From positions 1 to 64,000 of the forward strand of contig NZ_CP040710.1 of NCBI RefSeq assembly GCF_005943945.1: a stretch of 64,000 bases of DNA, read 5' to 3'. The notes below the pieces were generated by a model. That model was not told where the DNA came from. It did no database searches and worked only from the letters and a program-made list of their open reading frames with translations. Shown piece after piece: positions 1 to 8,125 of this stretch (positions are counted from its first letter, which is position 1; every line of letters starts with the position of its first letter). The DNA comes from Aggregatimonas sangjinii. Its GTDB lineage: Bacteria > Bacteroidota > Bacteroidia > Flavobacteriales > Flavobacteriaceae. A program made the position numbers and the translations under genes.

Positions 1-95
1 GTTCAGGAAATTGTATGATGTGTATTCAGTCTGTTTATGCCTGCAAAACTTTCAATTCAGAATCCCATAGACGATGAAATTGGTTTCGTTTTTCG

Positions 96-974
96 TTAGT
101 AATAAAGTTCATCGGTTCGCAAGTTGAGGAAACGGGAGGTGGCAAAATAGGTGCTGATAAACGAAATCAAAATCCCTAGTAGAAAAACGCCTCCAAAAAC
201 AATACCCAACAGCTGTATGTCTTCCAACAAATTCAGCTCAGGAAAGGTTTCGTCCAAGTAGTAAAGTAGTCCCGCCAAAGCCAGCATGGCCAGGAGCGAT
301 CCGATAACACCCAATTTAATATTGGTTTTGATAAAGGGCTGGCGGATAAAACTCTTGGTAGCCCCAACCATTTGCATGGTCTTGATGATAAAACGTTTAG
401 AGTAGATGCTCAGCCGAATGGAGCTATTGATGAGCAGTACCGCGATAAACGTAAAAATACCACTAGCGACCAGAATCCAAAAACCGAGCTTCTTTACGTT
501 GTCGTTCAAAAGGTCAACGAGCGGTTTGTCATAGCTCACCTCTTCAACATATTCCTTTGCGGTAAGCTTTTCGGCGATATCCTCGATCTGTTCGGGAGAG
601 ACAAAATCGGCCTTGAGCTTAATATCTATGGAGTTCTTTAGCGGATTGTACCCTAAAAAATCCATGAAATTCTCCCCGATTTCTTCCGTGTGCTGCTCGG
701 CGGCCGCCTCCTTTGACACATAGGTAGCCGATTTTACGTATTCGTCGGTAGCGAGGCTTTTTTGCAGTTGGTTGATTTCGACTTCTTTCGCACTTTCTTT
801 CAAAAAGACCGCGATGGTAACCTGCTCCTTAAAGTGGTCGGCCATTTTTTTGGTATTGACCAACAACAGCCCGAGTGTACCCAAGAGAAATAATACTAGG
901 CCGATGCTCAGCACCACTGAGAAATAGGAAGAGATCAGCTTGCGTTTTTGGAAATTTTCAAAAGACTTGGCCAT
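96..974 (-). CDS. ftsX: Cell division protein FtsX (permease of FtsEX)
   Basis: Inner-membrane subunit of the FtsEX complex, which in other bacteria couples ATP hydrolysis by FtsE to periplasmic murein hydrolases at the septum. The 292-residue protein has the usual FtsX layout: a short cytoplasmic N-terminus, TM1 at about residues 17-39, a periplasmic domain at about 40-160, and three TM helices at about 162-184, 217-240 and 254-277. The conserved stretch after TM2 reads MVGATKSFIRQPF (about residues 201-213), a family hallmark. Length is normal. No ftsE lies in the window. It diverges from leuS across a 79-base gap; TACTTTTA on the minus strand (992-999) is a possible -7 element for it. Confidence 0.93.
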   Translation of the reverse strand: MAKSFENFQKRKLISSYFSVVLSIGLVLFLLGTLGLLLVNTKKMADHFKEQVTIAVFLKESAKEVEINQLQKSLATDEYVKSATYVSKEAAAEQHTEEIGENFMDFLGYNPLKNSIDIKLKADFVSPEQIEDIAEKLTAKEYVEEVSYDKPLVDLLNDNVKKLGFWILVASGIFTFIAVLLINSSIRLSIYSKRFIIKTMQMVGATKSFIRQPFIKTNIKLGVIGSLLAMLALAGLLYYLDETFPELNLLEDIQLLGIVFGGVFLLGILISFISTYFATSRFLNLRTDELYY

Positions 975-1020
975 AATCGGTATGAATGCCGTAAAAGTAG
1001 GAAAGTAAATTGAATAAACT

Positions 1021-1028
1021 TATTTTTG
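1021..1028 (+). promoter_or_regulatory. Probable -7 promoter element of leuS
   Basis: TATTTTTG matches the Bacteroidota -7 consensus TAnnTTTG exactly and ends 25 bases before the leuS ATG. No convincing -33 TTTG was found at the right spacing. Confidence 0.45.
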
Positions 1029-1053
1029 CCGCTTACCTAAACATTTCCGGTAG

Positions 1054-4000
1054 ATGCAGTACAACTTCAATGAAATAGAGGCAAAATGGCAAAAGTTTTG
1101 GGCCGATAACCAAACCTTTAAAGCTGAAAACCACTCCCAAAAGGAAAAGTTCTACGTGTTGGATATGTTCCCCTATCCGTCAGGTGCCGGACTGCATGTG
1201 GGTCATCCGTTGGGGTATATCGCCAGCGATATCTACGCACGCTACAAAAGGCATAAAGGCTTTAATGTTCTACATCCTCAAGGCTATGATTCCTTCGGTT
1301 TGCCCGCCGAGCAATATGCGATACAGACCGGGCAGCATCCCGCTATCACCACTGAAGCCAACATCAAAACCTATCGGAGACAGTTGGACCAAATCGGATT
1401 TTCATTCGATTGGAGCCGTGAAGTGCGCACTTCAAATCCCAGCTATTATAAATGGACGCAATGGATTTTCATTCAGTTGTTCAATTCATGGTACAATAAA
1501 GATTCCGATAAGGCTGAGGACATTGAAACCTTGACTGTTATGTTCCAAAAGGATGGAAATACCAAGGTGCATGCCGTTTGTGATGACGATATTACGCCTT
1601 TTTCAGCGGCCGAATGGGCGAAATTTTCAAGCAAGGAGCAACAGGAAATCTTGCTAAAGTACCGTCTTACCTATTTGGCGGATACCGAGGTGAATTGGGT
1701 GCCGGCCTTGGGTACGGTGCTTGCGAACGACGAAATCGTAAACGGTGTCTCGGAACGCGGTGGCCATCCTGTAATCAGAAAGAAAATGACCCAATGGAGC
1801 ATGCGCATCACCGCCTATGCCCAGCGATTGCTGGATGGCTTGGATACTATCGATTGGCCACAACCCCTTAAGGATTCACAAACGAATTGGATAGGGAGAA
1901 GCGAGGGGGCTGAGGTGATTTTCCCCATCCCAGCCTTCCCCGAGGGGGAAGGAACACCTTCTGTACCAAGATATATGACTGGAGGAAATAATTCACATCT
2001 GTCGCTTGAAAGAGCAAAAGAAATGCGAAATAATCCAACCCCAGCCGAAGATGCACTCTGGCAGAGTATAAAATCCAAGAAGGTCGGCCATAAGTTTAGA
2101 AGGCAGCATTTGATCGATAACTACATTGTTGACTTTGTTTGTCTTGCGAAAAAACTAGTTGTTGAGGTTGATGGGGATATTCATGACCTGCAAAAAGAAG
2201 AAGATGAAATTCGAACAGCTGTTCTAAATGAGCTAGGGTTTATAGTGCTCAGATTTAGAAATGAAAGAGTTCTGGGAAATATAGATGCAGTTTTAGAAGA
2301 AATTGCAACTTGTTTAGATAATAGGAAGGTTCCCCCTTCGGGGGTTAAGGGGATATCAGTTTTCACCACCCGCCCCGACACCATCTTCGGGGTCAGCTTT
2401 ATGACCCTTGCCCCGGAGCACGAGCTGGTGCCAAAAATCACGACCCCGGATCAAAAAGCTGAGGTCGACGCTTATATCGAAGCTACGGCTAAACGTTCCG
2501 AAAGGGACCGAATGGCCGATGTCAAAACGATTACAGGAGCTTTTACCGGGGCGTATGCAGAACATCCGTTCACGAAGGAACCGATTCCGATTTGGATCGG
2601 CGACTATGTTTTGGCGGGTTATGGTACCGGGGCAGTAATGTCCGTGCCCTGCGGAGACCAGCGGGATTGGGATTTCGCAAAGCATTTTGGTATTCCGATT
2701 CCCAATATTTTTCAGGGGATTGATATTTCGGAAGGGGCCTTTTCGGATAAGGAAAAGACCATCATCGCCAATTCGGATTTCCTAAACGGCTTGCCCTATA
2801 AAAAAGCGGTAAAAACCGCCATCTACGAGTTGGAAAAATTGGGTCAGGGCAAAGGCAAGGTCAACTACCGCCTGCGCGATGCCGTTTTTAGTCGGCAACG
2901 GTATTGGGGAGAGCCTTTTCCGGTGTATTATGACGCATCGGGAATGCCGCAAATGCTCGATGAAAAGTTCTTGCCCTTAGAACTCCCCGAGGTCGATAAA
3001 TATCTGCCTACCGAAACTGGGGAACCGCCACTAGGCAACGCCAAGAAATGGCATTGGTTGCAGTATGGCGATGAGGGCAAGGTAGTGTCAAAAGAAGAAT
3101 TTGAAAAAGCCATTTCGGAAACCGAGCGTAGCCGAAGTGACGAAATTAAGGGTGGGCCTTTGGAATTGAACACCATGCCCGGCTGGGCAGGCAGTTCCCA
3201 ATATTTCAACCGCTATATGGACCCGCATAATGAAGATGAAATCTTCTCCCAGGAAGCCATCAACTACTGGCAGGACGTGGACTTATACATCGGCGGCAGC
3301 GAACATGCTACGGGACATTTGCTGTACAGCCGTTTTTGGCAGAAATTCATGTTCGATAAAGGCTTGGTGCCCAAAGACGAGTTTGCGAAGAAGCTGATCA
3401 ATCAGGGGATGATAACGGGGGAAAGTGCATTCTTGAGAAGAATAGTCAATGGGTACTATCAATATCAAGAGGGAATTTCTCAAAATGAGTTAGAGGAAAG
3501 TGAGAAGGAATTTGAGTCCATTTTTGATACCTATTTTTTGAACAATGTTGTTTCATGGGATTTGCTTAAAGGTAAAAAGCAACATGATGCAATCGCGGGT
3601 GAATTATATAAACTAGCAGATGTTTTTCCCAAGGATATCATAGAGGAGATATTTGAATCTTCAAAATTTGATGTTGATAAGATAACTTTTACAGTTTCGA
3701 AAATTCATGTTGATGTGGCTTGTGTTGATTTAAAGAATCAATTAATCTTAAATAAGTTCTTTGATTTTTATAAAGAGGATACATCTCCTAGTGAATTATT
3801 TATGACAAATGGCACATATTCTGTCTCCCGCGAAGTCGAAAAAATGTCCAAGTCCAAATACAATGTCGTCAACCCCGATGATATTGTCCAGGAATACGGC
3901 GCCGACAGCCTACGGCTTTATGAAATGTTCCTTGGCCCCTTGGAGCAATCCAAACCTTGGAATACGGCCGGCATCACAGGGGTGCACAGTTTCCTGAAAA

Positions 4001-4536
4001 AACTTTGGAAGCTCTACCATTCCGGACCCAATGGTGAGTTCAAGGCAAGCATCGCTCCACCTTCGGGGGAGTCGGAGGGGGCTCTAAAAACCCTCCACAA
4101 AACCATCAAAAAAGTTGAGGAAGATATCGAAAACTTCAGTTTCAATACCTCGGTCTCGACCTTTATGATTTGCGTGAACGAACTGACAGCCCAAAAATGT
4201 AGCAGTCGTGAAATTTTGGAACCTTTGGCAATCCTTGTTTCCCCCTATGCCCCGCATATCGCGGAGGAACTTTGGGAAAAGCTGGGCCATACCGAATCGA
4301 TTGCTACCGCGCCTTTTCCAAAATTCGAACCGAAATATCTGGTCGAAAGCGATAAAGAATACCCGATATCTTTTAACGGCAAAATGCGCTTTACGATGAA
4401 CCTTCCGTTAGACCTGTCGAAAGAGGAAATCGAATCGGCGGTAATGGCAAACGAAAAAACGCAAGAGCAATTGCAGGGTCGCACGCCCAAGAAAGTAATC
4501 GTTGTCCCAGGTAAAATCGTAAATATCGTGGGTTAA
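1054..4536 (+). CDS. leuS: Leucyl-tRNA synthetase with an in-frame DUF559 domain and further insertions
   Basis: Charges tRNA-Leu with leucine in the cytoplasm. Class I signatures are present: HVGH at residues 48-51, the WIGRSEGAEV stretch entering the CP1 editing domain near 280-289, FTTRPDTIFG near 437-446, the GWAGSSQYF motif near 710 and KMSKS at 930-934. The protein has 1160 residues, roughly 220 more than I would expect for a Bacteroidota LeuRS. The excess has three parts. Residues about 293-433 are a DUF559 endonuclease-like domain placed in the loop before FTTRPD. Residues about 794-925 form a divergent, visibly AT-rich stretch before KMSKS. Residues 1001-1010 (APPSGESEGA) are coded by a GC-rich hairpin. 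The frame is open throughout and the catalytic motifs are intact, so the enzyme is probably functional. It must be essential unless a second leuS exists elsewhere. Confidence 0.95.
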   Translation: MQYNFNEIEAKWQKFWADNQTFKAENHSQKEKFYVLDMFPYPSGAGLHVGHPLGYIASDIYARYKRHKGFNVLHPQGYDSFGLPAEQYAIQTGQHPAITTEANIKTYRRQLDQIGFSFDWSREVRTSNPSYYKWTQWIFIQLFNSWYNKDSDKAEDIETLTVMFQKDGNTKVHAVCDDDITPFSAAEWAKFSSKEQQEILLKYRLTYLADTEVNWVPALGTVLANDEIVNGVSERGGHPVIRKKMTQWSMRITAYAQRLLDGLDTIDWPQPLKDSQTNWIGRSEGAEVIFPIPAFPEGEGTPSVPRYMTGGNNSHLSLERAKEMRNNPTPAEDALWQSIKSKKVGHKFRRQHLIDNYIVDFVCLAKKLVVEVDGDIHDLQKEEDEIRTAVLNELGFIVLRFRNERVLGNIDAVLEEIATCLDNRKVPPSGVKGISVFTTRPDTIFGVSFMTLAPEHELVPKITTPDQKAEVDAYIEATAKRSERDRMADVKTITGAFTGAYAEHPFTKEPIPIWIGDYVLAGYGTGAVMSVPCGDQRDWDFAKHFGIPIPNIFQGIDISEGAFSDKEKTIIANSDFLNGLPYKKAVKTAIYELEKLGQGKGKVNYRLRDAVFSRQRYWGEPFPVYYDASGMPQMLDEKFLPLELPEVDKYLPTETGEPPLGNAKKWHWLQYGDEGKVVSKEEFEKAISETERSRSDEIKGGPLELNTMPGWAGSSQYFNRYMDPHNEDEIFSQEAINYWQDVDLYIGGSEHATGHLLYSRFWQKFMFDKGLVPKDEFAKKLINQGMITGESAFLRRIVNGYYQYQEGISQNELEESEKEFESIFDTYFLNNVVSWDLLKGKKQHDAIAGELYKLADVFPKDIIEEIFESSKFDVDKITFTVSKIHVDVACVDLKNQLILNKFFDFYKEDTSPSELFMTNGTYSVSREVEKMSKSKYNVVNPDDIVQEYGADSLRLYEMFLGPLEQSKPWNTAGITGVHSFLKKLWKLYHSGPNGEFKASIAPPSGESEGALKTLHKTIKKVEEDIENFSFNTSVSTFMICVNELTAQKCSSREILEPLAILVSPYAPHIAEELWEKLGHTESIATAPFPKFEPKYLVESDKEYPISFNGKMRFTMNLPLDLSKEEIESAVMANEKTQEQLQGRTPKKVIVVPGKIVNIVG
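1930..2352 (+). mobile_element. In-frame DUF559 (Vsr/PD-(D/E)XK-like) domain insertion inside leuS
   Basis: Residues about 293-433 of LeuRS match the DUF559 family: NPTPAEDALW (327-336), KFRRQ (347-351), IVDFVC (358-363), VVEVDGDIH (369-377) and VLRFRNERVL (398-407). D360, E371, D373 and H377 are retained at positions conserved in this endonuclease-like fold. The host LeuRS resumes immediately with ISVFTTRPDTIFG. Each border has a GC-rich hairpin: CCTTCCCC/GGGGAAGG at 1934-1952 and CCCCC/GGGGG at 2332-2344. An internal ATG (1975) could start a free-standing domain. No intein splicing motifs are visible, so the domain probably stays in the mature enzyme. Mobility is inferred, not shown. Confidence 0.65.
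3424..3830 (+). other. AT-rich divergent segment of leuS upstream of KMSKS
   Basis: Between the motif MITGESAF (residues 786-793) and REVEKMSKS (926-934) the DNA becomes clearly AT-richer than the flanking leuS sequence and the codon choice changes. The coded residues are charged and helical-looking, and about 80 residues longer than I recall for this region in related LeuRS proteins. Only the IHVDV stretch near 886-890 and the end (FMTNGTYSVSREVEK) resemble the family. The boundaries are by eye. Confidence 0.5.
4055..4081 (+). repeat. GC-rich hairpin repeat read in frame in leuS
   Basis: CTCCACC-TTC-GGGGGAG forms an imperfect 7-bp stem and is followed by a G-rich tail. It codes for residues 1001-1010 (APPSGESEGA). 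The core resembles the hairpin at the right border of the DUF559 insertion (CCCCCTTCGGGGG, 2332-2344), suggesting the same short palindromic family. Confidence 0.5.
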
Positions 4537-4942
4537 TCGCACGCGTCTTTACCCTATAATCGGGGTTTCAATAAACAAAGGTTTGTCACGATAGATATTT
4601 TAGGTCGTTTTCTTCACGGATGTCATATGGGTCTGTCCTAGGTTATTTATTAGGAAACGAGCAAAGCGGGATTGATGAAGTAAACTGCACCTCGGTTTGA
4701 TGCTATAGGAATAGAATGTATCATTTCTAAAAAACAAAATTTCAAAACTGGACGATTATCTAGGTTACCCCTACAAAATTGTTATTTCTTCGAATAAAAA
4801 TTATAAAATTGAAGGAACACCCCTAAAATTTTAAGGGATAATGTGTTGAAAAAGTTAAATTCAGGTAGAAAACCCCTCTTTTTATCGATTTTGTTTTTGT
4901 ACTTGTCTTTTTTATTTCAATTTTGATGCAAATTAAAATGCA
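4537..4942. other. Intergenic region between leuS and ald
   Basis: About 400 bases with no gene I can support. It is AT-rich in its second half. TAAAATTG near 4803-4810 is a one-mismatch -7 element with TTG about 20 bases upstream, so it may hold the ald promoter. No clear leuS terminator hairpin was seen. Confidence 0.3.
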
Positions 4943-6049
4943 ATGGCTATGATTATAGGAATTCCCAAAGAAATAAAGAATAATGAAAGTCGCGTGGGCA
5001 TGACCCCGGCAGGTGTTTTTGAATTGACGAAATATGGGCATAACGTACTGATCCAATCCACCGCCGGTGATGGTAGCGGTTTCTTCGATGCGGATTACCT
5101 GCATGCAGGTGCGACAATCGTGAATACAATCGAAGAAGTGTATGCTGCAAGTGATATGATCGTAAAGGTAAAAGAGCCTATTGCACGTGAGTATGGCCTT
5201 ATTCAAAAAGATCAAGTCGTCTTTACCTATTTCCATTTTGCTTCGAGCGAGCCTTTGACCAAGGCGATGATCGAAAGCAAATCGGTTTGTATCGCCTATG
5301 AAACGGTCGAAGACGATGAGGGCACCTTGCCCTTATTGACACCGATGTCGGAAGTGGCAGGAAGAATGGCCATTCAGCAAGGCGCTAAATATTTGGAAAA
5401 ACCCGTAAAGGGCCGTGGCGTACTTTTGGGGGGCGTACCAGGTGTACAACCCGGAAAGGTATTGGTGCTTGGGGCCGGGGTAGTTGGCATACAGGCTGCT
5501 AAAATGGCAGCAGGGCTTGGGGCACATGTGACCATTATGGATATCAACATGAAACGCCTTCGCTATGTCAACGACGTGATGCCACCACATGTCGTCACCG
5601 AATTTTCCAACGAATACAACATTCGCAAACACATTAAAACCCATGATCTTATTATCGGTGGGGTATTGTTGAAGGGTGCCAAGGCCCCGAATCTTATCAC
5701 TCGGGAAATGCTCAAGGAAATGCGACCGGGAACGGTTATCGTAGATGTCGCGGTAGACCAGGGCGGATGCGTTGAAACGACCAAACCTACCACCCACGAA
5801 GACCCAGTGTATATTATCGACGATGTGGTGCACTATTCCGTGGCGAATATGCCAGGGGCCGTACCATATACCTCTACGGTAGCATTGACCAATGTGACCC
5901 TGCCCTATGTAGTAAAACTGGCCAACCAGGGTTGGGAAAAGGCTACTGTCAATGATGCTACCTTGCATAAAGGGTTGAACATCGTTAAGGGTGAAGTGGT
6001 CTACAAAGAAATTATCGAAGCCTTTGGTTGGGAATCGGCCGAGGTCTAG
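4943..6049 (+). CDS. ald: Alanine dehydrogenase
   Basis: NAD-dependent oxidative deamination of L-alanine to pyruvate and ammonium, and the reverse. At 368 residues it has family length. Visible motifs are GIPKEIKNNESRVGMTP at the N-terminus, KVKEP with K77 matching the substrate-binding lysine, H98 in FTYFHFAS matching the catalytic histidine, a Rossmann glycine motif (VLGAGVVGIQAAKMA, about 175-189), and VDVAVDQGGC with the conserved aspartate near 271-280. The frame begins MAM; the second methionine is an equally good start. It stands alone between leuS and a terminator, so it is probably monocistronic. Confidence 0.95.
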   Translation: MAMIIGIPKEIKNNESRVGMTPAGVFELTKYGHNVLIQSTAGDGSGFFDADYLHAGATIVNTIEEVYAASDMIVKVKEPIAREYGLIQKDQVVFTYFHFASSEPLTKAMIESKSVCIAYETVEDDEGTLPLLTPMSEVAGRMAIQQGAKYLEKPVKGRGVLLGGVPGVQPGKVLVLGAGVVGIQAAKMAAGLGAHVTIMDINMKRLRYVNDVMPPHVVTEFSNEYNIRKHIKTHDLIIGGVLLKGAKAPNLITREMLKEMRPGTVIVDVAVDQGGCVETTKPTTHEDPVYIIDDVVHYSVANMPGAVPYTSTVALTNVTLPYVVKLANQGWEKATVNDATLHKGLNIVKGEVVYKEIIEAFGWESAEV

Positions 6050-6073
6050 AACATACATTTTGTCATGAAAAAC

Positions 6074-6101
6074 AACCCTGTCTCAATATGGCGGGGTTTT
6101 T
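6074..6101 (+). terminator. Rho-independent terminator of ald
   Basis: A 9-bp stem including G-T pairs (6074-6082 with 6090-6098) and an AT-rich loop, followed by a short T run, 25 bases after the ald stop. Confidence 0.6.
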
Positions 6102-6141
6102 GCCGTTATAGAGGTATTATCTTGAGTACAATGAAACGATT

Positions 6142-6172
6142 TTTGTACGCAAGATGAACTTTGTTATCTTTA
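6142..6172 (+). promoter_or_regulatory. Promoter of the zinc peptidase gene
   Basis: TTTG at 6142-6145, a 19-base spacer, then TATCTTTA at 6165-6172. This fits the Bacteroidota pattern TTTG-N19-TAnnTTTG with one mismatch and lies 25 bases before the ATG at 6198. Confidence 0.65.
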
Positions 6173-6197
6173 AGTAGAATTAAAACGGATAGAAATT

Positions 6198-6890
6198 ATG
6201 ATGGGATATTATATATTACTCGGTGCGATCGCCCTAGTAAGTTGGTTGGTGAGTAGCAAGCTAAAAAGCAAGTTCAAGCACTATTCGAAAGTGCAATTGC
6301 AGAATGGAATGAGTGGTGCGGAAATCGCCGAGAAAATGTTGGCCGACCACGGCATATCGGATGTAAAAGTGGTTTCCACGGCAGGAATGTTGACAGACCA
6401 TTACAATCCTAAAAATAAAACGGTAAACCTTAGTGAAGGAGTGTACAACCAACGGAATGCGGCAGCGGCAGCGGTTGCGGCCCATGAATGCGGTCACGCG
6501 GTACAGCATGCGCAGGCGTACGAGTGGTTGACGATGCGATCCAAACTGGTTCCCATAGTGAGCGTTACCTCGGGTATGTCGCAATGGGTCGTTTTTGGAG
6601 GTATTATGCTGGGCGCTGCGGCCGGTATCGGTCTTGGTTACTGGGTAGCCGTGGCTGGTTTGGTAATGATGGGCATGGCGACCTTGTTCAGCTTCATTAC
6701 ACTTCCCGTGGAATATGACGCCAGTAATAGGGCATTGGCCTGGTTGAAAAATAAGAATGTGGTTACCCAACAAGAATATAAAGGTTCCGAAGATGCTTTA
6801 AAATGGGCGGCACGTACCTATTTGGTGGCTGCCATCGGCTCTTTGGCTACTTTGGTCTATTGGGCGCTACAAGTATTGGGTAGGGATTAA
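6198..6890 (+). CDS. Membrane zinc metallopeptidase, YugP family (Peptidase M-type, PF04298-like)
   Basis: Integral-membrane zinc peptidase of the YugP type; the substrate is unknown. HECGH at residues 96-100 is the metal-binding HExxH motif. Hydrophobic segments lie at about residues 4-20, 121-165 and 207-225, with the active site on the intervening loop. The preceding region (LTDHYNPKNKTVNLSEGVY, about 65-83) is typical of the family. The length of 230 residues is normal. It has its own promoter and is followed by two terminator hairpins, so it is a single-gene unit. Two adjacent ATGs make the exact start ambiguous by one codon. Confidence 0.88.
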   Translation: MMGYYILLGAIALVSWLVSSKLKSKFKHYSKVQLQNGMSGAEIAEKMLADHGISDVKVVSTAGMLTDHYNPKNKTVNLSEGVYNQRNAAAAAVAAHECGHAVQHAQAYEWLTMRSKLVPIVSVTSGMSQWVVFGGIMLGAAAGIGLGYWVAVAGLVMMGMATLFSFITLPVEYDASNRALAWLKNKNVVTQQEYKGSEDALKWAARTYLVAAIGSLATLVYWALQVLGRD

Positions 6891-6907
6891 TAACCAAAAA
6901 AAGGATA

Positions 6908-6933
6908 GGGGTTCTACAGCTAGAACTCCTTTT
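6908..6933 (+). terminator. First of two tandem terminator hairpins
   Basis: GGGGTTCTA-CAGC-TAGAACTCC, a 9-bp stem with one G-T pair, followed by four T residues. Confidence 0.6.
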
Positions 6934-6936
6934 GAA

Positions 6937-6973
6937 AACCTGTTTGGACTGCGTTCCGAACAGGTTTTTTTTT
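6937..6973 (+). terminator. Second tandem terminator hairpin
   Basis: A 12-bp stem (6937-6948 with 6955-6966, one G-T pair), a 6-base loop and a run of nine T. This is a strong rho-independent terminator four bases after the first one. Confidence 0.8.
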
Positions 6974-6985
6974 GTAAAGTAAAAC

Positions 6986-7420
6986 ATGATGCGTAGTACT
7001 ATCAATATACGATTGGCCAATGAAAATGACCTTCTAGCAATTGAAACGGTCGGCGAGGCGTTATTTGATTATCCGATACTAAAAAATAGGACGGTTGAAT
7101 TCTTAAACGACCCAAGGCATCACTTGGCGTTGGCATTTGAACATGACACCATAGTGGGAATGGCTTCAGGAGTCCATTATGTGCATCCCGACAAAGATCC
7201 TTCCCTTTTTATCAACGAAGTTAGTGTGCTCGAAGGCTATCAAAATCATGGTATTGGGCGAAGTTTGGTCAAGTATCTTTGTGCGCATGCTAGCCATATA
7301 GGCTGCAGCGAGGCATGGGTGCTTACTGGACAAGAGAACGGTGCAGCTCAAAAGGCATATCTTGCCGCTGGTGGTAAGAAGGAAGATGCCAATACTATCC
7401 TGTTCGAGTTTGAATTGTAA
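6986..7420 (+). CDS. GNAT-family N-acetyltransferase
   Basis: Single GNAT domain of 144 residues that transfers an acyl group from acyl-CoA to an unknown amine. The acyl-CoA-binding motif A is visible as YQNHGIGRSLVKYL (about residues 86-99), preceded by the beta strand FINEVSVLEGY. The C-terminal AWVLTGQENGAAQKAYLAAGG is the usual GNAT motif B region. It starts 13 bases after a terminator and is not clearly in an operon. The acceptor cannot be predicted from the sequence. Confidence 0.85.
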   Translation: MMRSTINIRLANENDLLAIETVGEALFDYPILKNRTVEFLNDPRHHLALAFEHDTIVGMASGVHYVHPDKDPSLFINEVSVLEGYQNHGIGRSLVKYLCAHASHIGCSEAWVLTGQENGAAQKAYLAAGGKKEDANTILFEFEL

Positions 7421-7508
7421 TGTTGGCAACGAACAAAACGAGCTTTAATCTCTATTGGGGAGGGTTTGAGCTGGAAAGTCATTTGGCATTCATCTGCAAA
7501 AGGAAAAA

Positions 7509-8042
7509 ATGGAAAAAGAAATTGAGCGTATATGGATAGACCTTCACGACGAATTGTTTCGATTCGTGCAAGGGCGGGTCAAAAATGAACAAACCGCAAA
7601 AGATATACTGCAAGAGGTGTTTTTAAAAATACAATTGAACTTACCTAGCCTAAAACATACGGCCAAACTAACCTCTTGGGTATATCAAATCACCAGAAAT
7701 ACAATAACCGATACTTATCGCAAAAGCGGGAAAACTACCTCAATAGCTCCTTTTGATTTTCCGGAAGAGGAAGGCACCGATTCGGAATACGCCAAATTGG
7801 AGGGTTGTATCAATCGGAAAATCAAGGAATTGTCTCCAAAACACGAAGAGGCCATCCTACTGACCGCGTTTAAAAAGTACTCCCAAAAAGATTTGGCCAC
7901 TCATTTGAACATCTCTTACTCCGGCACAAAATCCCGGGTTCAAAAGGCGAAGGAACTTCTCAAGGAAGCGATACTCGATTGTCCCAGCGTAGCGTCCGAT
8001 AGTACAGGGAAATTACTGGGGTATGATAAAAAAGAAGGCTGA
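7509..8042 (+). CDS. ECF-type RNA polymerase sigma factor, SigZ-like
   Basis: Sigma-70 family factor of 177 residues. Region 2 is at about residues 10-75 (RVKNEQTAKDILQEVFLKI, then TSWVYQITRNTITDTYRK) and region 4 at about 105-160 (LSPKHEEAILLTAF, QKDLATHLNISYSGTKSRVQ). The C-terminal tail ending DCPSVASDSTGKLLGY resembles the tail of proteins annotated SigZ. No anti-sigma gene is adjacent, which fits the SigZ type rather than classical ECF/anti-sigma pairs. AGGA seven bases before the ATG could aid initiation. Confidence 0.85.
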   Translation: MEKEIERIWIDLHDELFRFVQGRVKNEQTAKDILQEVFLKIQLNLPSLKHTAKLTSWVYQITRNTITDTYRKSGKTTSIAPFDFPEEEGTDSEYAKLEGCINRKIKELSPKHEEAILLTAFKKYSQKDLATHLNISYSGTKSRVQKAKELLKEAILDCPSVASDSTGKLLGYDKKEG

Positions 8043-8125
8043 TTCTACGTCTTTTTAAAGCATCGCACGTCTATCTATAGTAAAGAGCTCAGGAAGGGTT
8101 CGATCACCTTAAATAGAATACTACT

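Noticed and set aside
372-641. Open frame of 89 codons on the plus strand opposite ftsX
   Set aside because: Fully antisense to a clear ftsX gene; no known motif. Same reasoning applies to the antisense frames inside ald, pckA, ppk1 and the other core genes.
1930-2352. Intein inside leuS
   Set aside because: No N-terminal Cys/Ser splice block, no C-terminal HN motif; the insert is a compact DUF559 domain only.
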